Program-made: the position numbers and the translations under genes
NCBI RefSeq assembly: GCF_040717455.1
Contig: NZ_JBFEFH010000032.1
Coordinates: forward strand, 1-64,000
Direction: 5' to 3'
DNA length: 64,000 nt
DNA from: Tautonia sp040717455
Lineage (GTDB): Bacteria; Planctomycetota; Planctomycetia; Isosphaerales; Isosphaeraceae
Shown: positions 31,071 to 39,800 of the stretch, in pieces
How the letters are laid out: every line of letters starts with the position of its first letter
How positions within the stretch are numbered: the first letter of the stretch is position 1
The notes under the pieces: model-generated
Databases searched by the model: none
Seen by the model: only the letters and a program-made list of their open reading frames with translations
What the model was told of the DNA's origin: nothing

Positions 31071-33551
31071 ATGGATACGATGCTGAACGGACTCCTGCCC
31101 ATCCTTGTGCTGGCCGCGCCGGCCGCGGTCCTGTTCGGACGCTTCGCGAGCGATGGGCCGGGGGCCGACGACGCCACGGCCGCCCCGGGCGACCCGGGCG
31201 AGGGATGGCTCAGCCGCCTCGTGCTGGGGGCGGCGGTGATCGGGCTGGTCGTCGCGGCCGCGGTCTTCAGCTCGTTCGGCATCGACCGAATCCGCCGTCA
31301 ACGCGACCTGGAGCGCGTGCCCCGGACCGAGGTGGCCGCGGCCCTGACGGGCGAGATCAACCTGGTCGGCAGCGCCGAGGTCGACCCGGCCGCCGGGGTC
31401 GTCGTCGCCCCCCGGACCGGCACCCCTTGCCTGTACTTCCACTACACGATCGAGAAGAAGACCAGGGATTCGGACGGGAACACCAAGTGGAGCACGATCG
31501 AGGACCGGGAGGAATGGTCCCCCACCTTCCAGCTGGTCGACGAGTCGGGCTCGATGACCATCCGGCCGGCCGAGGCGGATCATTTCCACACCAAGAACCG
31601 CGATTTCTCGGAGACGGTCGGCGACCGCCGCTACCGGGAATGGCGGATCGAGCCGGGCCAGCGCGTCTTCCTGTTCGGATTTGCACAGGTTGATGCTGAA
31701 GGGCGAGGCTCGGTCGGGTTCACCGAGCCGGGGCACTACACCCCGATGATCTCCGAGGGGGACGAGGTGGCCGAGCGCCGGTCGATGGCCGTCGGCGCGG
31801 TCTTCCTCTGCTGGGCGGCCCTGGCGTCGCTCTCCTTTGCCGTCTACTTCGGCTGCTGGCTGGCCCGGCTCCACCAGACGCCGATCTACCTGGCCCTGAT
31901 CGCCATGCTCATGATCGGCGGCCTGGCCTACTGCGGCCTCCGGATGATGCACGACGACCTGAGCGGGGCGCGCAATCGCCTGCATCGCGTCCGCTCGTCG
32001 GCCCGGGACGCGGTGGCCGACCTGCTCCAGAGCCGCCGGATTGCCTGGGATGGCGACTGGGCGGCCCTCGGCCGCTTCGACGACCCGTCGGCCTTCGCCG
32101 CGCTCGACGATCGCGAGCGCCGACGCCTGACCCGGCTCCGGATCGACCTGGCCCGATCGGTCTTGCGGACCAACGCCATCCGCGAACGCTTCCCCGAGCG
32201 CGTGCTCGCCCCGTTCTGGGGGGTCCATCCCGAGCCGCCGATCCCATTACCGGACACCGATCGGGAAACGCTGGCACGGCTCGATCGCGAGTTCGAGGTC
32301 GCCCGCCTGAGCCCCGGGATCGCCGGGATCGCCGGGCCGGTGGCCCTGGTGCTTGCGGCGGTCGGCTCCTGGTTCGGCCTGAAGAAGATCAAGGAGAAGC
32401 GATACATCGAGAACGTCCCGACCTGCCCGACCTCCGGCGTCGCCGTCGGCTTCACCGAGATCATCGGCACCATCGTCCCGACCGAGGCCGGCACGACCCT
32501 CTCCGGCCCCCTCTCGGAGCGCGCGTGCGCCCAGTTCCATTACACGGTCCAGGAACGCCGGGGCAGCGGGAAGAACGCCAAGTGGGTCACGATCGAGGAA
32601 CGCAAGGAACAGATCCCGTTCCGCTGTCAGGATGACCACGGCTGCCTGCTCGTCCTGCCCGAAGAGGCCGAGATCCTCACCCGCCACCGCGATTCGCGCC
32701 GGTCGGGCAAGCTCCGCTACAGCGAGACGCGCCTCGAAATCGGCGACCCGCTCTATGCGCTGGGCACGGCGACCATCGAGCCGGAAGAGATGGCCTCCTT
32801 GCGGCTCGAACGCGGCGACGAACGCTCGCTCCCCTATGTGCTCAGCAATTATTCCGAAGCGACCCTGATGCACCGCAAGGCCCGGGTCGGGCAGTTCTGG
32901 ATCACGGCGGCGGTGGATGCGTTGATCTTGCCGACCTTGCTGGTCTTCGGCCTGGTCGGCTCGTTCCAGGCGACCGACTTCCTCGCGGCGACGCTGGTGG
33001 CGATCGGCTACTTCGTCCTGGCCGTGACGATCCTGCTGTTCAACGACCTGGTCTTCCTCCGCAATCGGGTCCGGCGGGCCTGGCACAACATCGAGGTCTC
33101 GCTCAAGAAGCGGGCCGACCTGGTGCCGAACCTCCAGCGGGTGGTCCAGGGGTATTTGTCGCATGAACGCGGGGCCCAGGAAGAGCTGGCCCTGATGCGG
33201 CAGGCGTACGGCGGGGGTGCAATGCTCGACCTGACCCACGCGACCGAGATGCTCACCGCCGAGCGATCGCTGCTCGACCGCATCATCGGCCTCCGGGAGG
33301 CCGCCCCCGACCTGAAAGGTGATCAGCTCACCGGCGACCTGATGCGCCGCCTGACCCTGCTCGAAAACGAGATCGCCCTGATGCGCCAGGGATACAACGA
33401 CGCCGTCGAGCGCTACAACACGCGGATCGCCCACATCCCGGAGGTGCTGCTCGCGTCCGCCTTCCGGTTTGCCGAGGCGTCGTACTTTCATGCCCCGGTC
33501 GAGGTCCACGAGGCCCCCCGGGTCGACGTCGGCCCCGGAGGCGCGGCCTGA
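31071..33551 (+). CDS. Duplicated GIDE-domain/LemA-like membrane protein
   Basis: An 826-residue membrane protein that I read as two tandem modules. Module 1: TM at 48-70, GIDE-like domain about 83-205 (GTPCLYFHYTIEKK), TM pair about 240-290, then a helical stretch 295-410 starting DDLSGARNRL. Module 2: TM about 418-437, GIDE-like domain about 448-568 (RACAQFHYTVQERR), TM pair about 608-656, then a LemA-like domain 658-815 (NDLVFLRNRVRRAWHNIEVSLKKRADLVPNL). GIDE domains occur in the mitochondrial E3 ligase MUL1 without its RING; bacterial versions have no known activity. sppA follows 132 bases later on the same strand. Confidence 0.8.
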   Translation: MDTMLNGLLPILVLAAPAAVLFGRFASDGPGADDATAAPGDPGEGWLSRLVLGAAVIGLVVAAAVFSSFGIDRIRRQRDLERVPRTEVAAALTGEINLVGSAEVDPAAGVVVAPRTGTPCLYFHYTIEKKTRDSDGNTKWSTIEDREEWSPTFQLVDESGSMTIRPAEADHFHTKNRDFSETVGDRRYREWRIEPGQRVFLFGFAQVDAEGRGSVGFTEPGHYTPMISEGDEVAERRSMAVGAVFLCWAALASLSFAVYFGCWLARLHQTPIYLALIAMLMIGGLAYCGLRMMHDDLSGARNRLHRVRSSARDAVADLLQSRRIAWDGDWAALGRFDDPSAFAALDDRERRRLTRLRIDLARSVLRTNAIRERFPERVLAPFWGVHPEPPIPLPDTDRETLARLDREFEVARLSPGIAGIAGPVALVLAAVGSWFGLKKIKEKRYIENVPTCPTSGVAVGFTEIIGTIVPTEAGTTLSGPLSERACAQFHYTVQERRGSGKNAKWVTIEERKEQIPFRCQDDHGCLLVLPEEAEILTRHRDSRRSGKLRYSETRLEIGDPLYALGTATIEPEEMASLRLERGDERSLPYVLSNYSEATLMHRKARVGQFWITAAVDALILPTLLVFGLVGSFQATDFLAATLVAIGYFVLAVTILLFNDLVFLRNRVRRAWHNIEVSLKKRADLVPNLQRVVQGYLSHERGAQEELALMRQAYGGGAMLDLTHATEMLTAERSLLDRIIGLREAAPDLKGDQLTGDLMRRLTLLENEIALMRQGYNDAVERYNTRIAHIPEVLLASAFRFAEASYFHAPVEVHEAPRVDVGPGGAA

Positions 33552-33683
33552 GGCGCGGGAGGCCCCGCCCCTTGCCGCGATCCCTTCCGACCGGCCAGGG
33601 GATCGGGGTAAACTGGAAGTCCTCAAGACGGCAGACGATGTTCCCAGGACGCCCGTCCTCAAGAAGGTCCCGAGACACCCGCG

Positions 33684-34685
33684 ATGAGCCACCAATCGAC
33701 CAGTGCCCCCCCGCCGACTCCGCCCCCCGGCCAGACGATCATTCTGGAGCGTCGCGAGCGGAACGGCTGGTTCCGCCGGCTCTTCTGGCCGGTCCTGATC
33801 CTCTCGGTGCTGATCAACTTCACGCTCCTCTCGCAGCGCACGGCGGGGCTCCGGCCCGATCCGCTGGAGGAGCAGTATGTGAGCGGCTCGCTCAACCCGA
33901 CGGCCGACAAGATCGCCGTCGTCCGCGTGGAAGGCCCCATCGCCCTGAGCAGCGTCGACTTCGCGGTCGAGCAGGTCCGCCAGGCCCGCAACGACAAGCG
34001 GGTCAAGGCCGTCGTCCTGCGGGTCGACTCCCCCGGCGGCACCGTGACCGGCTCGGACCAGATCTGGCGCGAGATCAACTTGCTCAAGCAGACGGGCAAG
34101 CCGGTGATCGTGTCGATGGGTGGCTTGGCCGCCTCGGGGGGCTACTACGTCTCCGCCCCCGCCGACGAGATCATCGCCGAGCCGACCACCACCACCGGCT
34201 CGATCGGCGTCCTGATCGAGCTGCCCAACGCCTCCGAGCTGCTCGAAAAAGTGGGCGTGCAGTTCGAGGCGGTGACCGCCGGCGAGTGGAAGAACATGGG
34301 CTCGCCCGTGCAACCGCTTGAGGAACGCGACCTCGCCCGGTTCCAGGAGCTGGTGGACGACACCTACGCCCGATTCCTCCGCATCGTGGCCCAGGGCCGC
34401 GACCTCTCGATGGACGAGGCCCGCGCCGTGGCCGAGGGGAAGATCTACTCGGCCAACGAGGCCCTGGCCATCGGCCTGGTCGACCGCCTCGGCTACCAGG
34501 AAGACGCCATCGCCGAGGCCGCCGAGCGCGCCCAGCTCGACTCCCCTCGGGTCGTCCGCTACAGCAAGCCGATCAGCCTGGGGAGCCTGTTCGGCATCTC
34601 CGCCTCGGCCCGGACCGCCCCCCTGTTCGACGAAGCCACCATCATGGAATGGCGGACGCCCCGCATGATGATGATCTTGCGCTAA
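33684..34685 (+). CDS. sppA: Signal peptide peptidase SppA
   Basis: A 333-residue membrane-anchored serine protease that degrades released signal peptides. One N-terminal helix (FWPVLILSVLINFTLL, about 34-50) anchors it. The single S49 domain shows VVLRVDSPGGTVTGSDQIW, nucleophile S151 in GGLAASGGYYVSAPAD and general-base K203 in GEWKNMGSP. It is the short (one-domain) form. It sits just after the GIDE/LemA-like gene, so it may work with that membrane protein; this is inference. Confidence 0.93.
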   Translation: MSHQSTSAPPPTPPPGQTIILERRERNGWFRRLFWPVLILSVLINFTLLSQRTAGLRPDPLEEQYVSGSLNPTADKIAVVRVEGPIALSSVDFAVEQVRQARNDKRVKAVVLRVDSPGGTVTGSDQIWREINLLKQTGKPVIVSMGGLAASGGYYVSAPADEIIAEPTTTTGSIGVLIELPNASELLEKVGVQFEAVTAGEWKNMGSPVQPLEERDLARFQELVDDTYARFLRIVAQGRDLSMDEARAVAEGKIYSANEALAIGLVDRLGYQEDAIAEAAERAQLDSPRVVRYSKPISLGSLFGISASARTAPLFDEATIMEWRTPRMMMILR

Positions 34686-34777
34686 GGAATCGCGATCGGA
34701 ATCGTGCCGGCGACTCCGACCGGATGATGACCTTCTCGTCACGAAGATCGTCCCTCCGATCGGTTTTCGATCGACCG

Positions 34778-36106
34778 ATGACAGCCTCAGCCCCGGGAGC
34801 CCCCCTCGTGCAGACGGACATTCGCCTCGGCACCTTCGACATCGACGCCTCGCCCCCGATGGACCACTCGCTCTGCGGGGGGTGGATCACGCCGGTCGTC
34901 GGCCAGGACGACCCGCTTCGGCTCCGGGGGATCGTCCTCCTCGGCGCGGACGACCCGATCGTCATTGCTGCGCTCGACTGGACCGGGGTGATGAACGAGT
35001 CGCACCGCCTCTGGACCGAGCAACTGGCCGAGGCCGCCGGCACCTCGCCCGACCGGGTCGCCTTGCACTGCGTCCACCAGCACAACGCCCCGTTCATCGA
35101 CCACGAGGGGAACCGCCTGCTCCGGGAGGCCGGGGCCGATCGCCTCCTCTTCGATGAACCGTTCGTCGCCGACCTGATGGCCCAGTCGGCCGAAGCCGTC
35201 GCCGAGGCCGTGCGCAACGCCGGGCCGGTCGACCGGCTCGGGGTCGGTGCGGCCGAGGTCAGCCAGGTCGCCTGCAATCGCCGGGTCATCGGGCCGGACG
35301 GCAAGATCCTCTACACCCGGACCAGCTCGACCCGCGACCCCGCGGCCCGCGCCGCCCCCGACGGGACGATCGACCCCATCTTGCAATCCCTCTCGTTCTA
35401 TCGCGAGGGGTTCCCGGTCGCCCGCCTCTACTACTACACGACCCACCCGATGAGCTACTACGGCGACGGCCGGGTGTCGGCCGACTTCGTCGGGATCGCC
35501 CGGGCCAATCGATCGGCCGACGAGGAGGGCACCCTCCACCTCTACTTCACCGGCGCGGCCGGCAACGTGACGGCCGGGAAATACAACGACGGTTCTCATG
35601 AGAATCGCCCGATCCTCGCCTCAAGGGTCTATCAGGCGATGGTCAGCGCCGACGCGACGGCCGAGGACCACCCGCTCGACCACCTCTCCTGGACCACGGT
35701 GCCCATCGAGTTCAACCCGCGCGAGGATCTCGACCTCGACCGCCTGAAGGCGATCGTCGCCGACCCGAACGCCTCGACGGTCGACCGCAACCGCAACGCC
35801 ATGACCTGCGGCTGGCTGATGCGCCTGCAGACGAAGCGGCCGATCCTCCTCGGCCGGCTCGACACCAACGCCAACAGCGTCCTGCACCTGCCGGCCGAGA
35901 CGTTCGTCGAATACCAGCTCTACGCCCAGTCGCTCGCCGGCGGTGTCCCCCTGGCGGTCGCCGCCTACGGAGACGGCGGCCCCTGGTACATCCCGCTCGA
36001 ACGCTCGTACGGCGAGGGGGGCTACGAGCCCTCCGTCTCCTGGGTCAGCACCATGAGCGAACCGATGTACAAAGCCAAGATCGAGGAACTGATCCGCAAG
36101 TCCTGA
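34778..36106 (+). CDS. Neutral/alkaline ceramidase N-terminal domain-like protein
   Basis: A 442-residue protein matching the N-terminal catalytic domain of neutral ceramidases. Recognisable parts are CVHQHNAPF near the N-terminus (His ligands), TTHPMSYYGDGRVSADFVGIAR (His in the HP motif) and TGAAGNVTAGKYNDGS (the loop that carries the nucleophile in true ceramidases). No signal peptide is seen, unlike secreted ceramidases. Start choice is uncertain: ATG 34778 is used, but GTG 34808 and ATG 34724 are also in frame and none has a strong Shine-Dalgarno. It may hydrolyse amides other than ceramide. Confidence 0.75.
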   Translation: MTASAPGAPLVQTDIRLGTFDIDASPPMDHSLCGGWITPVVGQDDPLRLRGIVLLGADDPIVIAALDWTGVMNESHRLWTEQLAEAAGTSPDRVALHCVHQHNAPFIDHEGNRLLREAGADRLLFDEPFVADLMAQSAEAVAEAVRNAGPVDRLGVGAAEVSQVACNRRVIGPDGKILYTRTSSTRDPAARAAPDGTIDPILQSLSFYREGFPVARLYYYTTHPMSYYGDGRVSADFVGIARANRSADEEGTLHLYFTGAAGNVTAGKYNDGSHENRPILASRVYQAMVSADATAEDHPLDHLSWTTVPIEFNPREDLDLDRLKAIVADPNASTVDRNRNAMTCGWLMRLQTKRPILLGRLDTNANSVLHLPAETFVEYQLYAQSLAGGVPLAVAAYGDGGPWYIPLERSYGEGGYEPSVSWVSTMSEPMYKAKIEELIRKS

Positions 36107-36131
36107 CCGCAGGGCAATCCAACACCAGAAC

Positions 36132-36174
36132 GGCCGGGCGATCCGCCCCCAGGGGTCGCCCGGCCTCATTTTTT
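36132..36174 (+). terminator. Rho-independent terminator
   Basis: GGCCGGGCGA (36132-36141) pairs perfectly with TCGCCCGGCC (36156-36165), followed by a run of six T at 36169-36174. It lies right after the ceramidase-like gene and before the convergent sialidase-like gene. This is the clearest intrinsic terminator in the window. Confidence 0.9.
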
Positions 36175-36198
36175 CACATCTCGACGTGAGTACGATTG

Positions 36199-38037
36199 TC
36201 ACTCGCCCGCATTGACGCCGGGCGCCCCGGCGCGGAAGTTCCCGACCGCCTCGGAGGTCCGCAAGGGACGATCGTAGATCCGGACCGATCGGAGTTCGCC
36301 ATAGAGCCGCCCGGCCAGCACGGCGCGATCGCGAGCGTTGAGATCCCCCAGCTCGGGCGGGAACCGTCCCCAGCCGTACTGACGGATCGCGCCCCCGTCG
36401 TTGAGGATCCCATCCACCACCACGCTGATGACGCGCGGACCGGCATCGACCGTGACCGCGACGTGCTGCCAGTCGCCGACCTTCAGGGTGCCGGGACCGG
36501 TGCCGGGGTCGCTATCCCAGGTGGCTTCGTGCTCGCCGTCGCTCAGGGTGATCCCCAGCGTCGATCGCCCGGTCGTGAACAGGTGCAACCCGTGCCCGGA
36601 GTCGTCGCGCGAGTCGAGGAGCGACTGCCCCTCGGTCAGTTCCCGGAATCGGACCCAGAGGCCTATCGAGAACCCGCCGCGGTCGCCGAGGTCGGGCAGG
36701 GGGGGGATGGCCACCTCGGTCCCGCCCGCGATCGGATCATCGGTCAGGTCGAGGACCAGGCCGGAGCGTTCGACTTCGCGACGGTCGAACTGACCCCAGA
36801 GGTCGTCGAGCAAGGTCGGATCGACCCGATGGACACGAGCCACCTCTTTTTGCGTCTCGGTCACATAAAGATCACCGCTATCTTCGATGAAATCGGGGTA
36901 GCTGATCCGGACGTCCGGGTCGTCGTCGTAGAGCAGGATCTCCGGCTCCGACCAGTGGATGAACCCGTCACGCTCAATCCCGCCGCTGACCCAGGCCGGG
37001 TTCCGGCCCTGGTAGGGGTTCCAGCCCTCGCGGTGGACCGATTCCCCGCCGTGGTTGTGGAACCAGTAGAGATATTTCCCGTTCGAGAACTTCTTCACGA
37101 AATTCGCCGCCCGCGGGTGCTTCACCCGGCGCCCCTCGGGGCCATAGGTCATGTAGGCCGGAGGGGTCCAGGACCGACCGCCGTCCCGGCTGTAGGCATG
37201 GCACGGGTAGCCGTCGATGGTGCGATAGGTGGCGAACAGGGAGCCGTCGGACAGGGCGACGAGGTTGGCCTCGTCGGACACCGGCCCCTTCGGGGCCCGC
37301 AACCCGTCGTCCCCCTCGGGGAGCAAGTCCCAGCGGATGCGGGCCGGGTCGGGTTCGGTCAGGATGTTCTCACTGCGCATGAACACGCCTTGCGATTCCA
37401 CCATCGCGCCGGGGACGCCCCACTTGCCCACCTTGGCGAAGCCGAAGTAGGCGGCATCGTCGGTGGTGATCGGCTTCCCGACGCCCCAGAAGAACAGGGT
37501 CTCCCCCCCGGTCGTGTTCCCCCGGTCGATCCGCATCGATCGCATCGGAATTTCAAGACGATCGTCCGACCAGGTCAGGCCGCCGTCGTCGCTCCACTTG
37601 AACGCATAAGAGCCCAGCGTATCCACCCGCCGGCCCACGTTCAGGTTGTTCGACGGGACCTCGCGGAGGTTCCTGGAGTTATACGTATAAAAGACGTAGA
37701 TCCGTCCGCCCGGGACCTTCAAGGGCATGACCCACGAGGCCTCCGGCCCGTCGCTCGGCTCGATCGGGATCAGATCCGACCAGGTCCGGCCGCGGTCGTG
37801 GCTGATCGTGGCGACGATATGCTGACCAGCAGCCCCCTCGATCCCCTCACCCGTGGTCATCGTGCAGAGCCAGTGCCCCTGATCGGTCACCACCACATAG
37901 GGTTGGTCGCAATAGCCCTCGTCGGGGATGACCCAGCCATTGCGAATCGACCTCGGATCGTCATTGGCGGCAACGACCGACGCCATCAGGAGCCCCAGGG
38001 CTCCGGCACAACACGCAACGAACCATCGACACGGCAT
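36199..38037 (-). CDS. Exported sialidase-like (BNR) protein with LamG-like C-terminus
   Basis: A 612-residue protein with a signal peptide (residues 1-23, ending SVVAA). A beta-propeller of the sialidase superfamily covers about 30-390, with Asp-box repeats SHDRGRTWSD, SDDGGLTWSDD and SRDGGRSWTPP. A concanavalin/LamG-like domain covers about 430-605 (GFSIGLWVRFRELTEGQSLLDSRDD, VGDWQHVAVTVD). Whether the propeller is a true sialidase or another BNR hydrolase or binding protein cannot be told. It lies 101 bases after the last gene of the amidohydrolase array on the same strand and may be its final member. Confidence 0.85.
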   Translation of the reverse strand: MPCRWFVACCAGALGLLMASVVAANDDPRSIRNGWVIPDEGYCDQPYVVVTDQGHWLCTMTTGEGIEGAAGQHIVATISHDRGRTWSDLIPIEPSDGPEASWVMPLKVPGGRIYVFYTYNSRNLREVPSNNLNVGRRVDTLGSYAFKWSDDGGLTWSDDRLEIPMRSMRIDRGNTTGGETLFFWGVGKPITTDDAAYFGFAKVGKWGVPGAMVESQGVFMRSENILTEPDPARIRWDLLPEGDDGLRAPKGPVSDEANLVALSDGSLFATYRTIDGYPCHAYSRDGGRSWTPPAYMTYGPEGRRVKHPRAANFVKKFSNGKYLYWFHNHGGESVHREGWNPYQGRNPAWVSGGIERDGFIHWSEPEILLYDDDPDVRISYPDFIEDSGDLYVTETQKEVARVHRVDPTLLDDLWGQFDRREVERSGLVLDLTDDPIAGGTEVAIPPLPDLGDRGGFSIGLWVRFRELTEGQSLLDSRDDSGHGLHLFTTGRSTLGITLSDGEHEATWDSDPGTGPGTLKVGDWQHVAVTVDAGPRVISVVVDGILNDGGAIRQYGWGRFPPELGDLNARDRAVLAGRLYGELRSVRIYDRPLRTSEAVGNFRAGAPGVNAGE

Positions 38038-38138
38038 GTCAGGACCTCTCGGAATCGTGGGAGAGCCGTTTCGATTCCGAGGGTATCCATCCCTGACAGG
38101 GGTCGCAAGCGGAAGCCCTTGCAACCCCCTTTTCGTGG

Positions 38139-39800
38139 TTATCGACCGTTCCGCTCGAAGACCGGGTAGACGCGATCTTCGGCCCGTTGATACCGGACCT
38201 TCCCGTCGACAATCGCCGTCTCGACATACGTGCGATAATCGAGCGGGCCGCCATCCAGGATCAGCAGGTCGGCATCCTTCCCTGTTTCAATGCTGCCGAT
38301 CCGGTCGTCCAGCCCGAGAATCCGGGCCGGGACGATGGTCAGCGCGGCCAGCGCGGTCGCCTCATCGGCACCGCCCCGCACGGCGAAGGCCGCTTCGAGC
38401 GGCAGGCTGGTCAGGTCGCGGCCCGCCAGGCCGTTCAGGCTGACCCCACTCGAGAGCGCCGTGACGGCAAACGCGACGGACGATTTCTGGAGGATCCCCG
38501 GCGTCTCGATCGACGTGCCGGTCGAGTCCTCCCGCCCCGGCTGCGGACGGCGGCGCGACCTGGGGGTCAGGACGACCGACACGCCGGCCTTGCCCAGTTC
38601 CTCGGCCACGACCCAGGCCTCGGAGGCCCCGTCGATCACCAGGCGATAATCCAGCTCTCGGGCGAGGGCCACCATGCTGCGAATGCCGTCGGCCGAATCC
38701 ACCGCAATCCGCAGCGGGATCTCCTTCTTGACGAGCCGGATCAGGCCGTCGTCCACCGGCTTCCGGGGCTCCTTGATGTCCTTCTTCCCGGCCTCCTTGT
38801 CGGCCTCGTACTGCGCAAGCTCATCAAGATAGGTGCGAGCCTTCTTGATGTTCTCACGCCAGCTATACAGGTTGAACGGGCCCACCAGCGACGACGCGGG
38901 CAGGCTGTAGAACGGGTCCTCCGCCATCAGCATCCCCGAGAGCTCGCCGTAGGCCAGCTTGATGACCGCGTGGCTATTCGGCCTCGGTCGGACCGGCGAA
39001 GGGGGAGCGAGGGGCTCGGGGAGCGTCTCCATGACCGTGGCCGAGCAGTGCGCACAGGCTCCCGACCGATCGATCTCGCTGAAGAAGCGATCATCGAACG
39101 GCGACACCATTCCCGGGCCGTCCCCTCCGGCGAACAGGCCCAATGCCGCGTCGGATGCCTTGTCGTGATCGTCCCCATGCTCGGCAGCATGAGCAACCAG
39201 GTGATCGATCACATCTTGACCGATCTGCCCGTCGCGAGCCAGTTGCATCAGATCTTCGAGCGTCAGCTCGACCGGCCCGGGCGCTTCGGAATCGGGACCG
39301 CTTTCGAACCGGAAGCGGAACCCCGACGAACTGCCCACCTGCACTGCCCCGGCCGTGATCCCGGCACCGAGGCAGAATTTCATGTTTCGATCGAACGGAT
39401 CAAGCGCATCGGCCACCTTGTTGTTATTGCCGATCGCCCGCGTGCGCACGGCCGGCCCCAGGCCCACCCCGCTCATGTCCAGCGTGATGAAGCCGGGGGT
39501 GATGACCTTGCCGGTGGCGTCGATCACCTCGGCGTCCTCGGGCACCTCGACCCCTTGACCAATTGCCTCGATTTTCCCGTCCTGCACGAGGATCGTCCCG
39601 CGGCGAATCGTCCCCTGCGTCACCGTCTCGATATCGCCCCCCACGATCGCGAGGACCGGGCCGGGAGCATCCTTTTTGGTCGCGGCGCCGGACTCGTCCG
39701 ACGATTCCGACTGGGCGAAAACAGAACCCGACGTAGCCAGCACCAGCGTGATCGTGAGCGTGAGCGACGTTCTCTTGCGAAGGCAATCAATCGGTTTCAT
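38139..39800 (-). CDS. Exported amidohydrolase-fold protein A, metal motif lost, His/Cys insert
   Basis: A 553-residue protein with a signal peptide (residues about 10-30, ending SVFAQ). The composite beta-sandwich and barrel of the imidazolonepropionase-like amidohydrolases are recognisable from start (VEVPEDAEVIDATGKVITPGF) to end (RIGSIETGKDADLLILDGGPL). The HxH motif after PGF is D108-M-S110, so both metal histidines are gone, and the later VLxxH segment reads LRIAVDSADG. A family-atypical insert at about 195-270 carries histidines at 200, 204, 208 and 212 and a CAHC motif (249-252). Its start overlaps the end of gene B by 14 bases. Confidence 0.85.
   Translation of the reverse strand: MKPIDCLRKRTSLTLTITLVLATSGSVFAQSESSDESGAATKKDAPGPVLAIVGGDIETVTQGTIRRGTILVQDGKIEAIGQGVEVPEDAEVIDATGKVITPGFITLDMSGVGLGPAVRTRAIGNNNKVADALDPFDRNMKFCLGAGITAGAVQVGSSSGFRFRFESGPDSEAPGPVELTLEDLMQLARDGQIGQDVIDHLVAHAAEHGDDHDKASDAALGLFAGGDGPGMVSPFDDRFFSEIDRSGACAHCSATVMETLPEPLAPPSPVRPRPNSHAVIKLAYGELSGMLMAEDPFYSLPASSLVGPFNLYSWRENIKKARTYLDELAQYEADKEAGKKDIKEPRKPVDDGLIRLVKKEIPLRIAVDSADGIRSMVALARELDYRLVIDGASEAWVVAEELGKAGVSVVLTPRSRRRPQPGREDSTGTSIETPGILQKSSVAFAVTALSSGVSLNGLAGRDLTSLPLEAAFAVRGGADEATALAALTIVPARILGLDDRIGSIETGKDADLLILDGGPLDYRTYVETAIVDGKVRYQRAEDRVYPVFERNGR

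Noticed and set aside
39040..39056. c-type heme motif in amidohydrolase-like protein A
   Set aside because: The sequence is CAHCS, which lacks the His after the second Cys required by CxxCH.
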